The position numbers and the translations under genes were made by a program. Source: Cannabis sativa (taxonomy: Eukaryota; Streptophyta; Magnoliopsida; Rosales; Cannabaceae). Taken from it: a stretch of DNA of 64,000 nucleotides. The stretch lies in the NCBI RefSeq assembly GCF_029168945.1, contig NC_083608.1, positions 19,548,136 to 19,612,135 on the forward strand, in the 5' to 3' direction. Below, one piece after another: positions 62,278-64,000 of the stretch (position 1 is the first letter of the stretch; each line of letters opens with the position of its first letter). The notes under the pieces were generated by a model, which was given only the letters and a program-made list of their open reading frames with translations, was not told where the DNA came from and did not search any database.

Positions 62278-63681
62278 TGTTATTCCAATTTTTGCACTCT
62301 GACATGGCATCGCATGATGGTGACACGTGGAATCAACTCTGAATATTTGCTCGCAGAATATAGTCCAAACAGGATGCCACGTATGCATGCTCGAAGCAAA
62401 GCGATCAGCAATCCGCACAGAGCGACCAACACTTAGCGAATTCAGCTTTCGCATTGCGAATCATCAAAGAAATCCCTATAACTTGGGGATCAGATTGAAG
62501 AGGTATGGAAAGCTGTCCAAATCCCACGATCAATGTATTTTGTATTTATTATGCAATCTTTCTGCTTATATCCATTGTAACGAGAATGGAAAATACTTCC
62601 TCTCCAAGCTCATAGCCCTATAAATAGTGATGCATGTTCACTGGGCAAAGGGTCGAAAACATCCTGGTTGAGAGATTTTACTTAAGAGATATTATCTAAG
62701 AATTCATATTCAGAGATATTGTTGTAAGAGCTATAAGAAAAGGAACCTTTCTCCTTGTTCTTGAGTTAATACAAATAACGAGGATTAGACTATTACTAGG
62801 GGTGTTCACAAAGTATCCGATCCAATCCAATCCGCACGATCCAATCCAATCCAATCCGCAAAATGCGGATATCCGCACTTGTGCGGATTGGATTGGATTG
62901 AAAAATCTAAAATCCGCACTTGTGCGGATTGGATGTTGTTTGACCTCAAAAAGTAACTGATTCAATCCAATCCGCACTTAATTATATATATTTTAAAAAA
63001 ATTATAATATGTAATATATATTAATTAAAAAAAGACACAAACTTCTTATTTTTTAATCTTTTTTAGTAATATATTGAGTTGGTGTATTTTATTTATTTTG
63101 TAATAAAAAACACAAGAAAAATAATTCTTATTCACATAGACACATACACATAAAGTTTAAATATATATATACTAGCTTATTTATTTTAGTAATTAGATAC
63201 ATATATATTTTAGTGTAAATCTAAAGATAAGTATATATATATTGATATATGTATATTGGTTTAATTTGTATATAAATAGAGATGGAAATAGATTATTATT
63301 GGAGATTAAGAAACAATAGTCTTTTTTTAATTTTTTTTTTCTATGAAATATTAAATAATTTATTATTAAAAAAATAACCGATCTAAAATAACCGATCCAA
63401 TCCGCACTATTGTGGATTGGATTGGATTGGATTTAAACTCTTATGCGGATCGGATTGGATCCAAAATATGAAATCCGCACTTAGTGCGGATTGGATGTTG
63501 TTTGACCAAAAAAGTGCGGATTGGATCGGATGAACACCCCTAACTATTACCAAACTGCTCGACGCTCAACCTCTATAAAATTCCTATGTCTTTATATTAC
63601 TTTATCATATATCAATCGTTATAAACTACTTGTCGCTTACTAAATTACACTCACTGTCGTTGGCTAAAAGCGAGATCAACA
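62278..63681 (+). mobile_element. Solo LTR (probably gypsy) split by a MITE
   Basis: Begins TGTTATTCCAATTTT and ends GAGATCAACA, flanked by AGTAT (62273-62277, 63682-63686). Without the nested MITE and its duplication it is about 650 bp. It contains CTATAAATAGTGATGC at 62619-62634, a TATA-type word, followed by an R-like region with TTCTTGAGTTAATAC. The U5-like end (TGGCTAAAAGCGAGATC) resembles gypsy LTRs, but no internal sequence remains to confirm it. Orientation is taken from the TATA word. Confidence 0.8.
62797..63542. mobile_element. hAT-like MITE with GGATTGGATTGG repeats
   Basis: 746 bp with ends TAGGGGTGTTCA and TGAACACCCCTA and a perfect 8-bp target duplication, ACTATTAC (62789-62796, 63543-63550). 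Both arms are runs of degenerate CCAATCCAATCCGCA / TGCGGATTGGATTGG words; the centre is AT-rich. Nested inside the solo LTR. Minus-strand frame 62977-62696 is a by-product of these repeats. Confidence 0.92.
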
Positions 63682-63686
63682 AGTAT

Positions 63687-64000
63687 ATAAAATTAAAATG
63701 ATAAGATATTTATGCCGTAAATATCTTAAATATTTTTAAATTTTAGCTACATATTATTAAATAATAAAAATATCAAAAAATATGCTAATATTTTTTAAAA
63801 TTTAATATTAATTCAAGACAATTAATATAAATAGGAATATATGTCTTATTATAGTAATTTTTATACTAAAAAAAATGTTTCTATTGTTCAATTTTCCACC
63901 TATTTTCCCATACATATATTTTAGTCAAACAACATACTCTCAATTTCTTTTATAAATATATAAATAAAGTTATGTCATACATTAATTATAAAACTACACT
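63687..64000. other. Intergenic, AT-rich, to window edge
   Basis: Nothing recognised. Confidence 0.4.

Noticed and set aside
62696..62977. 93-codon minus-strand frame rich in GLDWIG-type repeats
   Set aside because: Translation of the GGATTGG repeats of a hAT MITE.

Overview
The window is nuclear DNA of a flowering plant, most likely a eudicot. It is AT-rich, with intron-containing genes of plant-only families and dense transposon debris. Cannabaceae is only an impression from the style of the Ty1/copia LTRs. No CRISPR array, operon or bacterial, organellar or viral gene was seen.

Three genes look intact. (1) A calcium-dependent protein kinase (CDPK), seven coding exons on + at 3811-6472, has an N-acylation start, a full kinase domain and four EF-hand positions, two of them altered. 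(2) A WVD2-like/TPX2-domain microtubule protein on + (CDS 14739-16992, eight coding exons) has a 5'UTR exon and leader intron upstream. (3) A fasciclin-like arabinogalactan protein of the FLA15-18 type on - (58049 down to 55862, two exons) has two FAS1 domains and a signal peptide. They share no obvious pathway: calcium signalling, cortical microtubules and cell wall.

The rest is mobile DNA. 1-985 is a copia gag and LTR remnant. 1.3-2.8 kb and 8.2-9.3 kb hold short TIR elements. 10.6-12.0 kb is an inverted plus direct duplication with microhomology joints. 12.3-13.1 kb is a LINE fragment. 18.7-21.3 kb holds four more fold-back elements, two with clear 9-bp target duplications. 22.1-50.8 kb is one old minus-strand Ty1/copia element that has received two solo LTRs, two complete elements with LTR pairs, and a hAT-like MITE. 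The four LTR insertions belong to one related family, and each has its own 5-bp target duplication. 51.1-53.9 kb holds a hAT MITE and a LINE 3' end. 59.6-62.0 kb is a 2.4-kb A-tailed retroposon with a 16-bp target duplication and no recognisable protein. 62.3-63.7 kb is a solo LTR split by a hAT MITE.

The most unusual signals are: a repeated leader module in the two complete copia elements, whose hairpins keep the loop CTAAT while the stem pairs change together; the ORF-less retroposon; the template-switch-like rearrangement at 10.6-12.0 kb; and the CDPK with a shortened EF1 exit and an EF3 lacking its position-12 acid. Exon boundaries were read by eye from GT/AG sites and reading frame, without transcripts.
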